Assembly: GCA_028386065.3 (NCBI GenBank) | Contig: JAKUCV010006808.1 | Location: forward strand, 110,672-174,671 | DNA: 64,000 nt | Reading direction: 5' to 3' | From: Turnera subulata | Taxonomy: Eukaryota > Streptophyta > Magnoliopsida > Malpighiales > Passifloraceae | Part shown: piece by piece, positions 22,752-36,253 of the stretch | Layout of the letters: each line of letters starts with the position of its first letter | Numbering within the stretch: the first letter of the stretch is position 1 | Translations under genes and position numbers: made by a program | The notes under the pieces: generated by a model | Databases searched by the model: none | Seen by the model: only the letters and a program-made list of their open reading frames with translations | What the model was told of the DNA's origin: nothing

Positions 22752-25700
22752 TTACCAAAGCTTTAGTAAATATATGTACAACTTGATCTTTGTTGATATC
22801 CCCGTCAAAATGATCTCTTGATTCAACACTTTCTCCCGGATATAGTGATGGCGAACTTCAATATGTTTGGTTCGACTATGAAAGACTGGATTTGATGCAA
22901 GCTTCACAACACTTTCATTGTCACATTTAATCTGAACAGGATAATCAATCTTGCAAAACATATCTCCGATTAGCCTCTTCAACCATGCGCATTCTTGTGC
23001 TGCCATAGTTGCTGTTATATACTCAGCTTCAGTGCTAGATAGAGCAACAACCGGTTATTTCTTGCTGCACCAAGATATCATGGCTAAACCTGCACTGAAA
23101 CAATAGTCTGAAGTTGAGTGTCTATCATTCACATCTCCAGCCCAATCTGCATCTGTGAATCCAGCTAACAGGAATTTTTCACATCTTCCATACATCAGAC
23201 CATAATCAGTCGAATCCTTTACATATCGAAGGATTCATTTTCCAGCCTCCAAATGAGAACTTCTTGGACACTGCATGAATTGAGAAACTACACCCACAGA
23301 GAAAGAATTCTCAGGTCTTCTGATAGTTAAATAAATTAAGCTACCAACAAGTTGTTGAAATTTTCTTGCATCCTTTAATTGCTCTCCGTCATCTTTCATT
23401 AGTTTGAGATGTGGCTCCAGTGGAGTGGCTTTTTCCTTTGACTCCCCCATGCCAAAACGCTGCAACAACTTTCTCGCATATCCTTTTTGAGAAATAAAAT
23501 AATCTTGATCTATTTTTTCAACTTCCAAACCAAGAAAGCAGCTGGCTTCTCCCAAATTCTTCATCTCAAATCTAGTGGACAACTCTTTTTTCAGCTTTGA
23601 AATCTCAGCTTCATCATCCCCAGTAATTATCATATCATCCACATACAACAAGACTATCAAGTGATCTGCTTCGGAGACTTTAAAACCACAAAAGATAAAA
23701 AATGAGCAACTTTACCATACCAAGCACGTGGAGCTTGCTTGAGGCCATACAACGCCTTCTTCAATCGACAAACATGGTTAGGATACTGCTTCGAAACATA
23801 TCCTTTAGGCTGCTCCATAAACACTTCACGATCCAATTCTCCATATAAAAAAGCATTTTTAACATCTAGCTGCCACAAATTCCAATTTTTAAAGGCTGCA
23901 AGAGAAAAAATGGTTCTTACTGTCACCATTTTTGCAACAGGACTGAATGTCTCCTCATAATCCAGCCCATAACTTTGAGAGAATCCTCGTGTAACAAGTC
24001 GAGCTTTGCACCTATCAACAAACCCATCTGAATTTTTCTTCAATCGGTAGACCCATTTGTAGGTGATTGGCTCACAATTCCCTGGTTTTGCAACCAGCTC
24101 CCACGTCTGATTTTTGTTCAAGGCTTCAATCTCCTCTTTCATGGAAGCTTCCCATTTTAGATGATCTTTGGCTTCTTCATATCTTGTTGGTTCACCATTC
24201 AATGCTCCTACAAAGAAGCATGAAATGACAGAGCACTGGTTAAGCTGAACTTCATAATCTTCAAGATAACTCGGCTGTCTTTTATCTCTTGTTGATCTTC
24301 TCACTTCTTGTTGCTCACCATCTTCTTCTGTTGAAGTATTTTGAGCTGAGGATCCATAGAGGATCCATATGTTGCTTCTTCTTCATTTGCAACTTGCTCA
24401 TTAACTCCAGGAAACAAAAGCTCCAAATCTTCTTGATCATCACCAAGAATAACAAATTTTTGAGCAGGCGACAAAGATGACACTTCATCAAAAACTACAT
24501 CTCGAGAAGTTGTAAACTTCTTTGTCTTTGGATCCATGCACCTCCAACCCTTTCTATAAGGATCATAGCCAACAAATACACACTTTTTTTCTTTCGGATC
24601 AAGTTTGGTTCTATTAGATTTGGGAACATGAACATAACAAATAGAACCAAAACCCGAAAATAATTAACATTTGGCTTTTCACCATATAAAATCTCAAAAG
24701 GAGATTTTTGTGTACCTGGCCAAGGAGGCAATCTGTTTGTCACATGGCAAGCACATTGAACTGCTTCTGCCCAAAGCTCCCAAGGAAAATTCTTGTCATG
24801 CAATGAACAAAGACAGACTAAAGTAAGGTAGGCAAGCTTTCTTTCTGAAACTCCATTTTGTTGAGGAGTATCTGGACAGGTCATTTGACGAAAAATGTTG
24901 TTATCATCACAAAATTGAAAGAATTCTAGTGACATGAATTCCCCACCATTGTCACTTCAAAAGCATTTTATCTTCTTCCCAAATTCTTTCTTCACAGCAT
25001 CTTTAAACTCCACAAACTTGGATAATGCTTCACTCTTCTCTTTCAAAAATTTCACCCAAGTAAATATTGATTGATCGTCCACCAGCACTATTACATAACG
25101 ATATCCACTATAACTTGGTGTTCTAGGTGGTCCCATTAAGTCGGTATGAACCAATTCAAACATAGTGGATCTCCAGTTTGATGACTTGTTGAAAGGAAGT
25201 CGATGAGATTTGCCATATTGACAGCCTTGACAAACCACGTCTTCATGTATGTTCTTCAGTGTTGGCATGCAATCTACTAACTTCTTAGAGGAAATTTGCT
25301 GCAACATTTGGTAGCTTACATGCCTCAAACGTCCATGCCAAACTGCAGTACTATCAGCTTGGCTTGTCTTCTTCACATAAGCTTCACCTGCTGACATAAC
25401 GAACAAAGAGCCCTTCTTCTCTCCAGTGAGAATAACATCTCCAGATATTTCTTTCACATTGTCAAGCACCTTTACATCATTTGGGCCAAATAAGACATAT
25501 TTTCCAGAATCAGTAATTTGAGGAACTGAAACTAGATTTTTTGTCAAACCTGGAACATGATAAAAATCTTGCAACTTGAGACTTCTGGTTGTATTGCCGG
25601 CAACATTGATTTTCACAACACCTTCTTTCACCACCGGATAAGTTGAATTATCTGCAGTGACAATAACTCGTTCTCCACGGTGCTCCTGTATCTCAGAAAA

Positions 25701-26564
25701 AGAACTATCATCACCAGTTACATGATGAGAGCATCCTGAATCCATGATCCACTCTTCCTTTTTGGCATTGCTGGCATAGCTAACAAAAGCATGGGCTGAA
25801 TTTTGTTCAACAGCTTTAATAGTAAAACATTGCTCCCATTTGGGTTCATCACCTCCTTCACTCGTACATGCAATATTGGCTTTTGCAATTTTTACTCTGC
25901 AATTTTTCTTAATATGCCCAAGTTTGCCACATCTGTAGCACTTGATAGGCTGCTTGTTTTGAAAATTGCCACCAATATTCTTCTCAGCATTTGATGACTT
26001 TTCAGCTTCCTTGCTTCCACCAGTTAAGTAATTTTTATTTTGTTTTCCTTTTGAGAACAAGGCAGCATCTCCTCGAATGAGAAATCTTCTTTCTCTTACT
26101 TCACTGATCTTTTCATCCGGGTCTAACTCTGAGATTTCATTACAAAGATTTTTAACTCGCAAGAAATACTCAGAAATAGACATACCTCCTTATGTTAGCA
26201 TCGCCAATTCATTCTTCAACAGTTGCAATCTTGCTGTATTCTTTTGGGTGTACAGACTCTCCAATTTCAGCCAAACTCCTTGTAGTGAATCCACATTGCG
26301 AATATGATCAACAAGCTCTTTGCTAATAGAAGCCCTCAATGCAAAAAGAGCTTTACCAAACTTGATCTTCCATTTCCTCCGCGTTTCTGAATTTTCTTGA
26401 GTGTCGGCTGGAATCTCTATATCAACACCATTAACAAGCTCCCACAGTTCTTGACCTTGAAGATATGCCTCCATACACATTTTCCAGTACTTGTAGTTTG
26501 TCCTTACATGCTTCTCCATGCCATATTGTGCAAGTGAACCGTTTCCTCCATTAACTGACTCCAT
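22752..26564 (-). pseudogene. Copia gag-pol remnant
   Basis: Reading on the minus strand from ATG 26564: gag; a CCHC knuckle (CYRCGKLGHIKKNC) near 25940; protease motif DSGCSHH near 25740; integrase zinc motif and DD(35)E core (HTDLMGPP near 25150, CPDTPQQNGVSERK near 24870); RT with WQLDVKNAFLYGELD near 23860 and the YVDD box near 23640; RNase H ending in ALSSTEAEY near 23030. Breaks: TAA at 26190 between gag and pol, TGA at 24957 (an Arg position), a frameshift near 24650, a frameshift near 23690, TGA at 23235 (an Arg position) and TAA at 23055 (a Gln position). Most of the stops fit C-to-T change. It is non-functional as it stands. Confidence 0.9.
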
Positions 26565-26676
26565 ACTACAAAACTCCCCTCCACAACTTTCAATCCTCTC
26601 CAACAAGACAAATAAAACTTGATAGACAAGACGAAAGAAAAATTGTGACATAGCCAGAACTTGGCTCCCGCTACCA

Positions 26677-26938
26677 TAAAACAATAGGGATAGCTATATA
26701 GCGTAGTATGAAAAAGGAAGAAAAAAGACACTAGAGAATGAATGAACACTCTGTGTTTATTGCTTACTGTTGATGGTTAAAAACAATGAAGGTGTACCTT
26801 TATGTAGGCTTACATCAGAATACATAACGAAAGTTTTCTCAGCTAATAAAAGCTTTTTATTTAATAGAATTAAAACTCCTCCATCCTACATTACTCTAAC
26901 AAATATCATAAAGTTGTAACATGCACTAATTTGAAACA
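26677..26938 (-). repeat. 5' LTR of the copia element
   Basis: 262 bp; on the minus strand it starts TGTTTCAAATTAGTGC and ends TTGTTTTA directly before the PBS. Confidence 0.88.
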
Positions 26939-26943
26939 AATGA

Positions 26944-28247
26944 CGGTTTGGGTATGAAGGGAAGGGAACCATGGGCGGGTTCTTTCCACTTCTCTTTTGG
27001 CAGCCAATGACGCCATTCTCCACCCCCTCTTTCACCCATTTCATTATATGTTTTAAGGTGAAAACTATTTTGTATCTTTTTAGTTTGGTGTTTACATTCT
27101 GCTGGTGCCACTTTTGGATGTATGGTGGAAGTCACGATAATTGTAAGCATCAGCGTGTAGATGATGCCTTTGGATGGTCCGCTCTTGTTGCAGTTCTGAA
27201 CTTAGGTCTTGGCACCTACTACTTAGCCAAGACTATAGCATGGCAAATTTTAACCAATGTTAGTTTGTTCTCCAATGGTCTTTTCTTCAAGTAATGGTAT
27301 AAGTATAACTGGTCGCGCCTTAGTAGAAAACTTATCGGCGAGAAGCCATTGCTTCTTGAGTGTTTAAAATTGTGCAATCTCAGCTGTGTTGACGGATACC
27401 TTATGTATTACCTTATGTATTATGTAAGGGCTGTGAACAGCCTTATGGATATTTGCTGGACAACTCTTGTATGCCGATCAAAAAAAAGTGAGATATGTTA
27501 CTGTAGGTATTAAATCCACTTTATTAAACAGAGGTTTTTAAACCATTAATCCATTATTAGTTGTGTATATGTGCCTATAAGCATATATAGAACAGAGAAG
27601 AATAGGCATTCCCAAATGAAACATGAAATGAAAGTTTGTTTATTCCCTTTTCTATATATCTTCTTTCTTATTCACTTATCATCATCTCTAATCATTTCTT
27701 CCTAATTTATTTACTTTCATTATTATGATGCATTATTGTCATCATCAAATCTTTCATCTCTAATCAATTTATTTTTTGTAATTCTTGGGATGGGAAGTAA
27801 CATATAAGATAACATCACATCGAACTTGATTGGGTTCTCATAAATTTTTCTTCCTCTAATTAAAATATATTTGATAAAACAACTGAACCGTAACTAGATC
27901 ATAGTGTTAGCATTATAATGCCTTATTTCCACACGGTTTCAATAGACAGTTGTAACAGTAAGCTTATTTCTTAAAAGAAAAAGGTAGATGAAATGCATAT
28001 TTGATTCCCCTGCAACAGAATGTTTGCTGGTTTAAGTTGCAACAACACCACAGGCACACTTACAAAAGGTGCAATTATACAAGACGCAGCAAGTACGGAA
28101 ATAACGAAAACTTCAAAGTGACTCTTCCAAACTCAGTACAATACAGGAGACCAGGTGGAGATATTCCATATGCAAAATGCACGTACATGATATGCATAAG
28201 AGCACAGATGTAATGCCACTTGGGGTGACAGAAGCATCACAAGTAGA
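26944..28247. other. Region between copia element and next gene
   Basis: A plus-strand open frame at 26971-27294 has no recognised domain. An A-run at 27481-27487 after 'cttgtatgccgatc' resembles a retroposon tail. 27960-28247 probably contains the 3' UTR of the downstream minus-strand gene. Nothing else is identified. Confidence 0.35.
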
Positions 28248-29855
28248 CTAGCATTTGTCTGGCTGCACACCAACGGTTCTCTCTAGATCCAGCTTGCAAT
28301 TCTCCCTCAATTCTTTCAGGGTTGCAAAGCTAGCCTGCTGCAGATTTGTGAGGGGACATGAGATTAGAGACTTAACTTTGGACCTTAGATCAATACAAGA
28401 ACAGACAGTAAGCCTATTAAACATAGCTTGATCACAGAGTTTGAAACTCCCACAGGTCAAGCATTCAAAAAATAAAAAAAGAACAAGAAAAAACCAAAAG
28501 AAAATCAACATTCACATAATGGATTCAACATAGACTTGCCTTCGGCAATAGATATAAGGACTTTCACAACAGACACGAATTCATTCATGCTTTAAAGTCA
28601 AAACCAGAGGCAAATGTCTCATCCTCCCTACCAGAAACAAGAATATAATGTTGGATGATAAGTTATACTTACAAGCTGGCTGTTTTCATCAGCAAACATA
28701 TCCTCCATGTGACGGAAAAGTGACCTCCACTGACCTGTGAGATCAGATTCTAATTTTGATGAATCACTCAAGTCTCCTTGGATATGAGCATCAGTTTTCT
28801 TTCCCATTGCATATTTGTTGACCAAGATGCTTGCTTCTTTCTGACTTTTCTTCAATGCTATCAAAAGATCACATTAAATCAACAACAGCGAACCAGCTAC
28901 ACCAGAATCATAAAGTATAATGATTGCAACGACTGTAAATACCAAGCCGCATTCAATTGCTTAGACAAGCATACCAGAAATCCGTCCTTTCATGTCCTGA
29001 TAATAGAGATCTGCCCAAATATAAGCAGCTGCTTGCAACGTTCCAAAACAAAAATTTCCAGTTTAGACAATGAATACGTAGCAGGTTAATTCTTGATAAA
29101 TGTGACAGCAAAATTGCAAACAAGAACAAGGAATGCAAATCACCTGTCAAGCAAAAGGAACAAGAACAAGATTTGGGCAAATCACCACAAGAATCACCCT
29201 CAAGAGCTGTGCACCTATTGAATTGAAACGATTTGGAACCCTGCAACTTGGGCAACATTGGCAACTCAGGGGGCCCAAACTTGCCACCGGTGTATCCCCC
29301 ACCTCCAAAATCCTTGTCATCACTACTGCAAACATGGCTGTCATCTACTTGACTGCTTAGGATAACATCAGAAGTTCCTTTCTCCACTTCATCATCCCCG
29401 TCTTTCATGTGTGTGCGGAAGCTAGCGGTCATTGAACCAGTAGATGCACAGCTGTCTCTCGACGCATCACCACCTTCCCCGCTACTTTGTGTCATTGTAC
29501 CACTCTTAACAGAATCGGCACTGTCATCTAACAAGTTAGTTACTTGATTAGCTTCGTTGTTGGGCTCAGGTGAGGCAACAGACAAAACATTTTCCTGTGA
29601 AGCATCAGCCTTAGTTTGGGTAGGTGGTGGTGAGATCTTGTTCTTGCATCCGTCTTTGTCCGGAATTTCAACCCTTGAGCACACTTGCTTGGTAAGACGT
29701 GAATCCCCATCCTCACCGGCCATGTTGTTTCTGTCTCCATCTCCAGATTTAAGACCCGAATCATCACCGGAAATCTTGGAGAATTCCCTTTTCAGTGGGC
29801 GGTTGGTCAAATCCCCCAAAACCGCACGCTTTTCAGTGAAATTATCTCCGCTCAT
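28248..29855 (-). CDS. Plant protein of unknown function, 346 residues, four exons
   Basis: Exons 29144-29855, 28975-29028, 28673-28857 and 28248-28337 join in frame with GT/AG borders to a 346-residue protein. The N terminus (ATG 29855) contains VLGDLTNRP, a motif seen in several plant nuclear and cell-cycle-associated proteins. Residues about 20-190 are acidic, Ser/Gly/Asp-rich and probably disordered. A short Cys cluster (CSCSFC) precedes a conserved-looking helical C-terminal module spread over exons 2-4: AAYIWADLYYQDMKGRISAL, then LESDLTGQWRSLFRHMED, then FATLKELRENCKLDLER. The Trp/Leu-rich helices suggest a protein-interaction domain. I do not recognise a named family. Exon 1 read past its donor runs into a spurious hydrophobic tail, which is intron sequence. 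Splice sites were chosen by frame continuity and motif flow. Confidence 0.8.
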
Positions 29856-31700
29856 TATTTACCCAGCAACAAGAGAGCAGAACCAAGAACAAAAATTTCA
29901 CTTCCAGCACACAAACCAACCGAAACCCACTTCACAAATCCACCAAAATAGAAAACCCAAGTCACAATTGTAGCGAACTGCGAATCCAATGACCGACAAA
30001 CCTAATTTAAAAGAAAAAAAAATCCCAAAAAACAGATAAGGAAAAAGAAGAAGAAAGAACAGCAGAAACAAAACAAAACAAACTTTAGATAATGCGCGCA
30101 TAGATCTACCGAAGTTAACAGGATAAGATCACATATAAAACAGAAACGAGCCAAAAAGAAAAACTGAATGGGGAAAAGATTGATGAGATTAAAAGAAGAA
30201 AGTTTTGAATGGGTACCTCATGGAGGAAGATTTTTGAGTCCCGGATATGCTGCGGTGCTTTTGCGTCACGCCCTGGCTGCTCGAGTTGAGGTCTTGTTTT
30301 TATTCCCTTTTTCTTTGATTAATTTTCTAAGGAATTGCAGTTTTGATTTTTGTCAAGGCGGGAAAAAGTGGTAATCCGGGTCCCGGCCCGCTTTTTGAAT
30401 TATTTGGATATGTTTATGTATGGGAGAGGTGTGGGAGCCACGTGCGATGGATAGCTCACCAAATCCTCAATCTATATTCACTTTCCTACTCCAGTCCTGT
30501 ATCTCTAAAAAGAATCAAAAGAGTCCCACACACTCATATTTAATTCATCTAAATACAAATTACAGGTAATCGATTGATCTAATTTAAAATATAGGATCTC
30601 ACTTGTCCAATATATCAAACAGAGAGGGATTCTTAATGATTATGTAAAAAAATAATAATAATTATTAGCGGCTATAGTGAAATTACTCAAAATTTTATTT
30701 GGTTTTGTGACATTTTTTTACATTTTAATACCGCCCATGAATTACATCTTACCAAAAAAAAAGTACAAATAAAATTATGCTAGTTTCAATTGACTTAAAA
30801 GTGGATTAAAATCTTTTTTTATCCCTAACCCTAAAGTTTGAAGTCATTTCTATATTGAATTTCGGCTTCCCGGCTTCTTTTTTTACCTTATTTGGCATAT
30901 TTTTATCCATCCGACCAAAATCCGGTAAAAAATACTAACAAGGTAAGTTTCGCCACCACAGCAACTTATGTGGGACCTAAATGTCTAGTTAAGCCCACAA
31001 ATCGTCCTATTAATCTAAGGATCGAGATTAAACCCCTAAATCTGACGGTTAAGAGCTATGAATTGGAAAAAAAGGAAAAAAAAAAGATTCTAGAAGCGTT
31101 GGCCACCATGGCCCTGGCGGTCATGTTGTGACGACCGCCGAGGCCAGGCAGTCTTCTCTTCTTTGTCCACCAGTGGCGGCGGACCGACTGGATAGTTTTT
31201 CCTTTTCTCTTATTTTTCTTCCTCCAAGTCGATTCCTAGTTGGTTCCACGCCTTCTAGAGTATTCCCTGACCCAGAAAACACCCTAAACTTGTCTGCTAC
31301 TCCACTACTTTTCCTTTTTATCAATTATACATCAAATTATTCCTCTTTTTTACTAAAATTGCCATGAAAATACAAAACAAGCAAAATATATAATTAATCC
31401 CCAATTTCTACGAAAATTAGGATTAAAATTAGCTGCAGGTCATGTGTTTAAATGGGATAACATCTCTAAAGGATCCATATTTTATTGGTTCAAACTAAAT
31501 ATTTACCTTTAACCTAAAATTAAATAACTAATAAAGGACAAAAATAAATAGAAAGAAGTAACCAAATAAAATACCCTTATTCTACCTAATTAAACTACAA
31601 ATATATTCATGCCAATAATCAAATCATCTCATCAATCAAAGACACAAATATGTTCATAATTCAAAAATAATTGAATAGATAGTGAGTAAAATTTGGGTTG
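29856..31700. other. Upstream region of the unknown gene and intergenic DNA
   Basis: 29856-30250 is likely the 5' UTR and promoter of the minus-strand gene. The remainder is AT-rich with a small GC-richer patch at 31090-31260. No second gene or clear transposon terminus is seen. Confidence 0.4.
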
Positions 31701-34700
31701 TCACACCTACACACAAATTGAATACACATTATCCTTTTCTTTTCTACTTGCAATAAGCATGGGTGCTTGGAGAAATTCTTCTTCTCAAAGTCTAAGAATC
31801 CTTGTTTGAGTTGTTATTCTTGAGGAATTTCGTGGAGAGGAGTAACAAAGAATTGGCAGCAACTAGAGATCAAGAGGAGAACAAGAAGAAGGTGGTTAGA
31901 GGTAATTCCGGTGGCAAAGAGGTGGTGATCCCGAGTAGAAATCCCTGGGCATGCAATCTTAATAAATGTACGATATCTAGAGCTATATGTGTCGGATTGC
32001 TGTGATCTTTGTGTTCCTAGAAATCTAAGAGAGAGTTCTACAACTTTGATGTTGATGCTAGAAGCTAATTCGTCTTTTTCTTTATTTAAATTTCGGTTGA
32101 AGTTGACGCAAAATTGAGCTAAAAAGCGGGAAGAGAGTCGGGTTAGAAAACACCCAATCGTAAGGAGCTAGAGGAGAGCTACAAGTAGTAACACTAAACT
32201 CTGATCTTTTTTTGCTGATTTTACATGATGATACTATTACTAATGCTTGGATTGTTGTGTGATGACATGTTAGAACTACGTGGCTTTGACCCCGGTCACA
32301 CGGGTATGTAGGTAGTCTCAAGTTGCCAATGAGATGCAAGCCAAACTTTATTTTTTTTTGTGTTGTGTCATGTGATGCATGTGAAATATGCACAGTTTTA
32401 GGCATGATTTCAGATCCAATTTTCTCTTGTTCCATTATGATTATATACCTTCCTTTGCACTATTTCATCATATTCCTCTAAATTCCATCCCTTACTGTAT
32501 GATTAGTGATTCCAGGTGCATTTCAAAGAATTTTGGAGGATTTTATTGAAGAATTCGCAGAAACAGTCTCTGCCACAGCCTGAGCATGTTTCGGGATTTC
32601 TAGAGCCCGTTGTTCACTGCATAATCAATTTAAGGCCACGAACCCTCCTCTAATCACATAATATCCACTGGATTTTGCTACTCCGACCATGATCCACAAA
32701 GTCTCCATGACACCTCACCAACCATAAGAGAAACTGGAATCGAATGCAAGGGAGCATCAAGAAAAACTGCAAACAGACCCAGGCATAGGCTTAGTCTGTG
32801 CATTCTGTAGAAACCAGAAAAGTGCAGAAAGAATATAAAATTTTGCCACTTGCGGAATTGGCAGTCCTGACACCTGCAAACATATCTTGAGCATTTCAGA
32901 GAACTTCCTAAGAAAAGGAGGCAACAATCTTACTGCCTAGAAGAAAATCCACCTGAAGAATCATTATTCTCTTCAAAAGTCTCCTGAAGACTTAATTCAA
33001 CCTATCAACACACTTCCCATGGTGCCTCACAGGATGAAGACCAACTTGTTCATCTTTGATGCATTCGAGCAAGTGGGGGAAGAGAAGAAGTCAGACTGCG
33101 TCTATATAAAGAAGGAAGGAAGAAGGATAGGGCATCGCTGAATACACCAAAGAAATTGCAGAAGCTTTGGAACAAGGGCAGAACCCAAAATCACCAAGGG
33201 TTCAAGGGGATACGATTCTGCGGCCTTTCTCTGGGCAAAAATCGTGTTGCCCCTAGCCTCCAGTTTGTTCCCAAGCACTATGCTATCCTTTATCCCCATT
33301 ATTTTTGTAATTCTTAGCATGAACTAAACAACCCCTCTTAGGTTGAAGGGGTGCAACGTGTCTCTGGTTTTATTGTAATAAATTACTCATTCCATGTTCT
33401 TAACCCGTTTTCTTATCTTGGTTGTTGCAAACTTGCCCCATGCTTGAGTCTTGATCAAACCCATGCATGATTACAAGTAGCTAGGTGAAGGACCGAGAGG
33501 TGAAGCCACAGTTATTAGACCAACAACAACCAGCCCTTAGTTTTTAGCTTTTAACAGAAGTTAAGAACTAATTGAGGAGTTAGCCTCAACACTAATCTTA
33601 ATCCCCTAGATTTAACCGATGCGAAAGCATTAGGATGAGTGAGAATCGTGGGAGGTACCTGTGATTGAAAGCAAAGGGGTGCAGTATAGGTTGAGAGCAC
33701 TTACAAGAACCAATTTTATATCTTGACTACATGCAGCTGACAGGCTCAGTCACAGCCTGTCGCAACGTAAGTCAAGTAGATAACACAACTGTTAATCTGA
33801 TTCTTGATTGACCACTAGGAAGCCTATTTTAACTAAGTAGTAGCTTGGTGAAGGACCGAGAGGTGAAGCCAGGATTGCTAGACCAACAGTAGTCAACCTT
33901 CACTCTCTAGCCGTTCGAGAGAAGATAGGGAGAGACTGTGGGTATTTAGCACCAACACTAAACTTCACCACTAAGTATTCATCTATACCTAGTGATTGGG
34001 GGTAGATGAAGACTTAGGGAACTATCAATAAGATCGAAAGCCATTGATAGTACATTAGGTTGGGAGCCCCTTCAAGACATCATATTAAACACAGGGCGTC
34101 AACAAGCTCAGCCTGTTGCAGCGCTGTTAAGCAATTTAAAGCATAAAACAGGGCATGTGAACCCCGGATACCTAAGATTTCACTTAATTTGATCTTTTTC
34201 CTACTTCAACCCTGCTGATATTTTTACTTCACTATTCAGTTTATATTCCAACAAGCATTTACCCAAAATTTACTTCTATTTGTTAATTCTAAGCCTAATT
34301 TGTCTAAACGAAGGTAACAGGCTCAACCCAGTCCCTGTGGATACGACCTTAATAAGTACTACAACAATCCTGTGCACTTGCAGGATATCACACATCATCG
34401 TGTTGTTGTTTCTTTTGTGATGTTGCTGTGTTGTGTTGTGTTGTGTCGTGATATGATGTTGAAGTAAGAACTGCGTGAGCTTTGAACCCAGTTTCCGGGG
34501 TGTGTAAGCGATTTCTAGTGGTAGAAACTGAAGCTCAATTATATGTTTATTTTTGTTTTGTCTTCTATTTTCGTTTATTGTTGTTGTGTTTTTTTTGTTA
34601 CATAAGGCATACTTTTAATCATCAATTGCACATGATTTCGCCCCAACATTTGGATGGGTGCCTAACACTTTCCCATCTATGGCGAAACCCTCGGATCCAA

Positions 34701-34930
34701 CATCTCTGGTTCGCTATGACTTATTGCCTTATGAAGTTGTTGATGCCTAAGTAAGGTTTTTTCCTGAATTTTTCCCTGCAATAAAATTCGAGTGGCAACT
34801 CCATTGGTGTTGGATTGACCCCAAAAAAGAAGAAGGTGTAAGAATAAGGTGAGAGGCCAATTCATTTGTGTTGGGTACTCACACCAGCTACCACCTAAGA
34901 AAGCAAGCACCAAAACCACCAGGCCACTAA
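31701..34930. mobile_element. Degraded Ty3/gypsy (Tat/Athila-like) LTR fragments
   Basis: Several phrases typical of Tat/Athila/Ogre-type LTRs occur on the plus strand: 'gaactacgtggctttgacc...gggtatgtaggtag' at 32273-32316, 'ccctgtggatacgacc' at 34332-34347, 'gggtgcctaacactttccc' at 34656-34674 and 'gagtggcaactcc' at 34789-34801. A 'tagctaggtgaaggaccgagaggtgaagccag' motif is duplicated at 33479 and 33841. No boundaries, PBS or coding remain. This rests on motif memory, not on an alignment. Confidence 0.4.
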
Positions 34931-35093
34931 CTAATTCATGAAATTTTATTACTATAATAATGTAAAGACGGAATCTTTGGGGGGCCTAGGCCTCTCCTTG
35001 CCCTGGATCGGCCTCTATCCTATTCATTTTTTTAATGACATAATACTGACTAGAAAATTGAATTTAGAATTAGGATTCTTATATGAATTTGTT

Positions 35094-36253
35094 TGTAACG
35101 CCCCAATTTTTGTTAATTGATTTTTACGGAATTTTCAAAATTTTTGGTATTTAATTTCCATTTTTTTTTACCTTGCAGAATTTCCAAAAGTCTTTGGTTA
35201 AGAAATTATTGTTTTAATTAATTTATTCTCTTTAAAAATATTATTTTTACTTTTAGAATTTATCCTTGTTCGGGTTGTTTGGGAACAATTGGAGTTCCGG
35301 GGTGAAATATGGAGTTTATCGTAGTTTCACTCAAAACTACGTCGTTTTGAATTAAAGAAAGGAAAAAAAAAAACCTAATCCTATGCGCGCGTTGACCGCG
35401 CCTTAAACCAAAACGACGTCGTTTTGGTCAAGGCCAGCTAACCCTAACCCCTCCCTCTTTCTTTTCTCTTCTCTTTCTCTTCATTCTTTTCTTTTCTCTC
35501 CCGACTTCGGCTGCCGCTCACTCTCCCTCCCTATGGTTTCTCTCTTTCTTCCCCACATTTCCTTCCCCTCAAACTGTCGCACCCGACTTTGTTCTCCTCT
35601 CCTTTTTCCCTTCATGTCGTCGCCGTTGAGATGCCATCGTCACTTGATTTACCCATTATCTCTTCCTCCTCCTTAGCCGCCGCCACCACTGCAAGTAGAA
35701 GGAAGGGCTGCCGTGACGGGGTGCTTCTGTATAGGAACGGGCGCGAGTCGTCGTCGCCTGTCCGGTAAGTCGCGCCGCCTTCTCCTTTGTTCTTCCCTAT
35801 TTTGTTCTCGCCTTTGACCTTTTGGATCGATTCGCTAATCGGGTCTCCCGTTTTGTGTTGTTTGCGTGACGGCGAGTGTGTGTGGCGTGTGCGTGGATGT
35901 TGTTGTTTAGTGGCCGGCGTTTGCTTTCTAACTAGCTGGTGGTTGTTTGGGTTTGTTGTTGTGGTTGATGGTTCTAACCCGATCGAGTTTTGTGGAGGCG
36001 GGTGTATGTTTGGTGGTTACTAGTCGGTGATTGGCGGGGGGTCTGTGGTGGTTGTGTTTTTGTGGCCGGGTGGTGCGTGGCTGAGTTGGGTTCGGATTTG
36101 ATTTTCGAAAACGAGTTCTTGGATTCGAGTTTTTCTGACAGTAAGTCTACAGGCTCGGCTTTGGGCAAACAACGGGTCCGGGTAGTGTTTCTTCCGGTAA
36201 GGATATGGGACCTTCAATCCTCTACTCGCTTTATTATTGTTTCAATATTCTAA
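35094..36253 (+). repeat. 5' LTR of element B, first part
   Basis: Collinear with 47662-48837 of the 3' LTR. It contains the 20-bp perfect palindrome CCAAAACGACGTCGTTTTGG at 35408-35427 and a GC-richer block at 35620-36180. It is cut at 36253 by element C. Confidence 0.88.

Larger units (their letters stand above)
22397..26938 (-). mobile_element. Decayed Ty1/copia retrotransposon
   Basis: 4.5 kb, flanked by the 5-bp duplication AATGA (22392-22396, 26939-26943). The LTRs are 22397-22684 and 26677-26938. A PPT (ATGGGGGAG) and a PBS (TGGTAGCGGGAGCCAAG) abut them on the minus strand. The domain order on the minus strand is gag, protease, integrase, reverse transcriptase and RNase H, the Pseudoviridae order. 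Several stops and frameshifts interrupt it. Confidence 0.92.

Noticed and set aside
26971..27294. 107-codon plus-strand ORF with a possible membrane segment
   Set aside because: No homologue recognised and stops surround it in a probable retroposon or intergenic region.
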